Source: Candidatus Scalindua sediminis (lineage in GTDB: Bacteria; Planctomycetota; Brocadiia; Brocadiales; Scalinduaceae). From it: a DNA stretch of 45,291 nucleotides. The notes beneath the pieces were generated by a model. The model searched no databases, was not told where the DNA came from, and saw nothing but the letters and a program-made list of their open reading frames with translations. This document shows positions 44,949 to 45,291 of this stretch, piece by piece. The stretch covers positions 1-45,291 of the forward strand of contig VSDH01000025.1 of the NCBI GenBank assembly GCA_008636105.1. The letters are read 5' to 3'. Within the stretch, counting starts at the first letter, position 1. Every line of letters starts with the position of its first letter. A program made the translations under genes and the position numbers.

Positions 44949-45291
44949 ATACTTTCCGTAAGGGGAGCATTTTGTTGACACGTTGTTAGTTATATGCTAG
45001 AAATTAGCTTCTACTTCGCTAGCGCTAATTAGGTAGAAGGTGGTAGGGAATAGGTAGAAGGCCTCGGTGAAATAGACTAGTCATTTCACGTGGTAAACAG
45101 TAGGTCAGGCTTCCCAGCCTGATATCAAAAGGCAGGAAGCAGTAGCGGAAGGTCACGCCGAAGGCGGATCTGCCTAACGGCATGACTTCTTGCCCGACCC
45201 GTCCCCGCCAGACTGGAGACTGTGTCATAATTAAACGACAAAAGAGGATACCAGTGGTTCTTCTTTAAAAAGAGAAAAAATTAAGCCCATG
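44949..45291. other. Repeat-rich right end of window
   Basis: No convincing gene lies here; the 67-codon minus-strand ORF (45025-45228) follows the repeats. It has hairpins GTGAAAT-aGACTAGTC-ATTTCAC (45067-45089) and TCAGGCT-tccc-AGCCTGA (45105-45122). Repeat B copy 2 follows at 45151-45188. Confidence 0.7.
45151..45188. repeat. Dispersed palindromic repeat B, copy 2
   Basis: The block ggtcacgccgaaggcggatc followed by tgcctaacggcatgactt is an imperfect palindrome with the same orientation as 11881-11918; about 34 of 38 bases agree by eye. Confidence 0.75.

Noticed and set aside
45025..45228. 67-codon minus-strand ORF at the right edge
   Set aside because: It is a translation of palindromic repeat B and neighbouring hairpins and lacks a credible start context.

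Overview
This is a 45.3 kb piece of a low-GC bacterial chromosome (roughly 40% G+C by eye). No gene in it identifies a species. The gene content fits the Planctomycetota, most plausibly an anammox-type Brocadiales member such as Candidatus Scalindua (inference). Pointers are an eukaryote-like UDPGP-family uridylyltransferase, siroheme decarboxylase subunits (AhbA/AhbB) next to a siroheme/ferredoxin fusion protein, a periplasmic monoheme cytochrome lipoprotein, formate-THF ligase, a flavodiiron protein and an osmolyte pathway of the glucosylglycerate type. I see no tRNA, rRNA, CRISPR array, transposase or phage gene.

Layout. 1-4.7 kb: the end of a PIN-domain toxin with a small partner gene, glucose-6-phosphate isomerase, a HepT/MntA toxin-antitoxin pair and a UDP-sugar pyrophosphorylase. 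4.7-9.6 kb: a ComEA-like protein, an AI-2E-family permease, uvrB and nadC. 9.8-16.4 kb: a probable glucosylglycerate module (phosphatase, GT81-like synthase, glycerate 2-kinase, glycosidase) with a flavodiiron protein inside it. 16.6-20.0 kb: two adjacent exported repeat proteins, one with three tandem copies of a possibly OB-like domain, the other a long TPR protein. 20.2-22.2 kb: a His-rich membrane permease and a queuosine-tRNA mannosyltransferase-like protein. 22.2-23.0 kb: an 810-bp gene-free stretch with two MITE-like composite palindromic elements. 23.0-26.5 kb: yajQ, then a minus-strand cluster coaB / PCP_red-sulfite-reductase-ferredoxin fusion / ahbA / ahbB. 26.6-30 kb: an active plus inactive M16 protease pair and a YkgJ-type cysteine-cluster protein. 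30.3-31.2 kb: rplM-rpsI. 31.2-34.5 kb: a sugar epimerase, the cytochrome lipoprotein and fhs, whose leader has a terminator-like hairpin between promoter and RBS. 34.9-38.5 kb: a DUF72 protein and a very large MscS-type channel. 38.9-44.9 kb: a lipoprotein, a hybrid histidine kinase, proA, an FtsB/DivIC-like protein and enolase.

How the genes fit together. Pgi, the uridylyltransferase, the GPG-synthase-like and phosphatase proteins, the glycosidase, glycerate 2-kinase and enolase can be joined into one scheme. UDP-glucose plus 3-phosphoglycerate gives a glycosylglycerate osmolyte; its hydrolysis gives glucose and glycerate, and the glycerate re-enters glycolysis as 2-phosphoglycerate. The large MscS-type channel also fits osmotic adaptation. 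The ahbAB/siroheme-fusion cluster points to haem made through siroheme, which would supply c-type cytochromes.

The intergenic regions are rich in dispersed palindromic (REP/MITE-like) repeats; at least four kinds occur more than once or as long perfect inverted repeats. Many genes lack a clear Shine-Dalgarno sequence, so several starts are uncertain, as noted in the entries.
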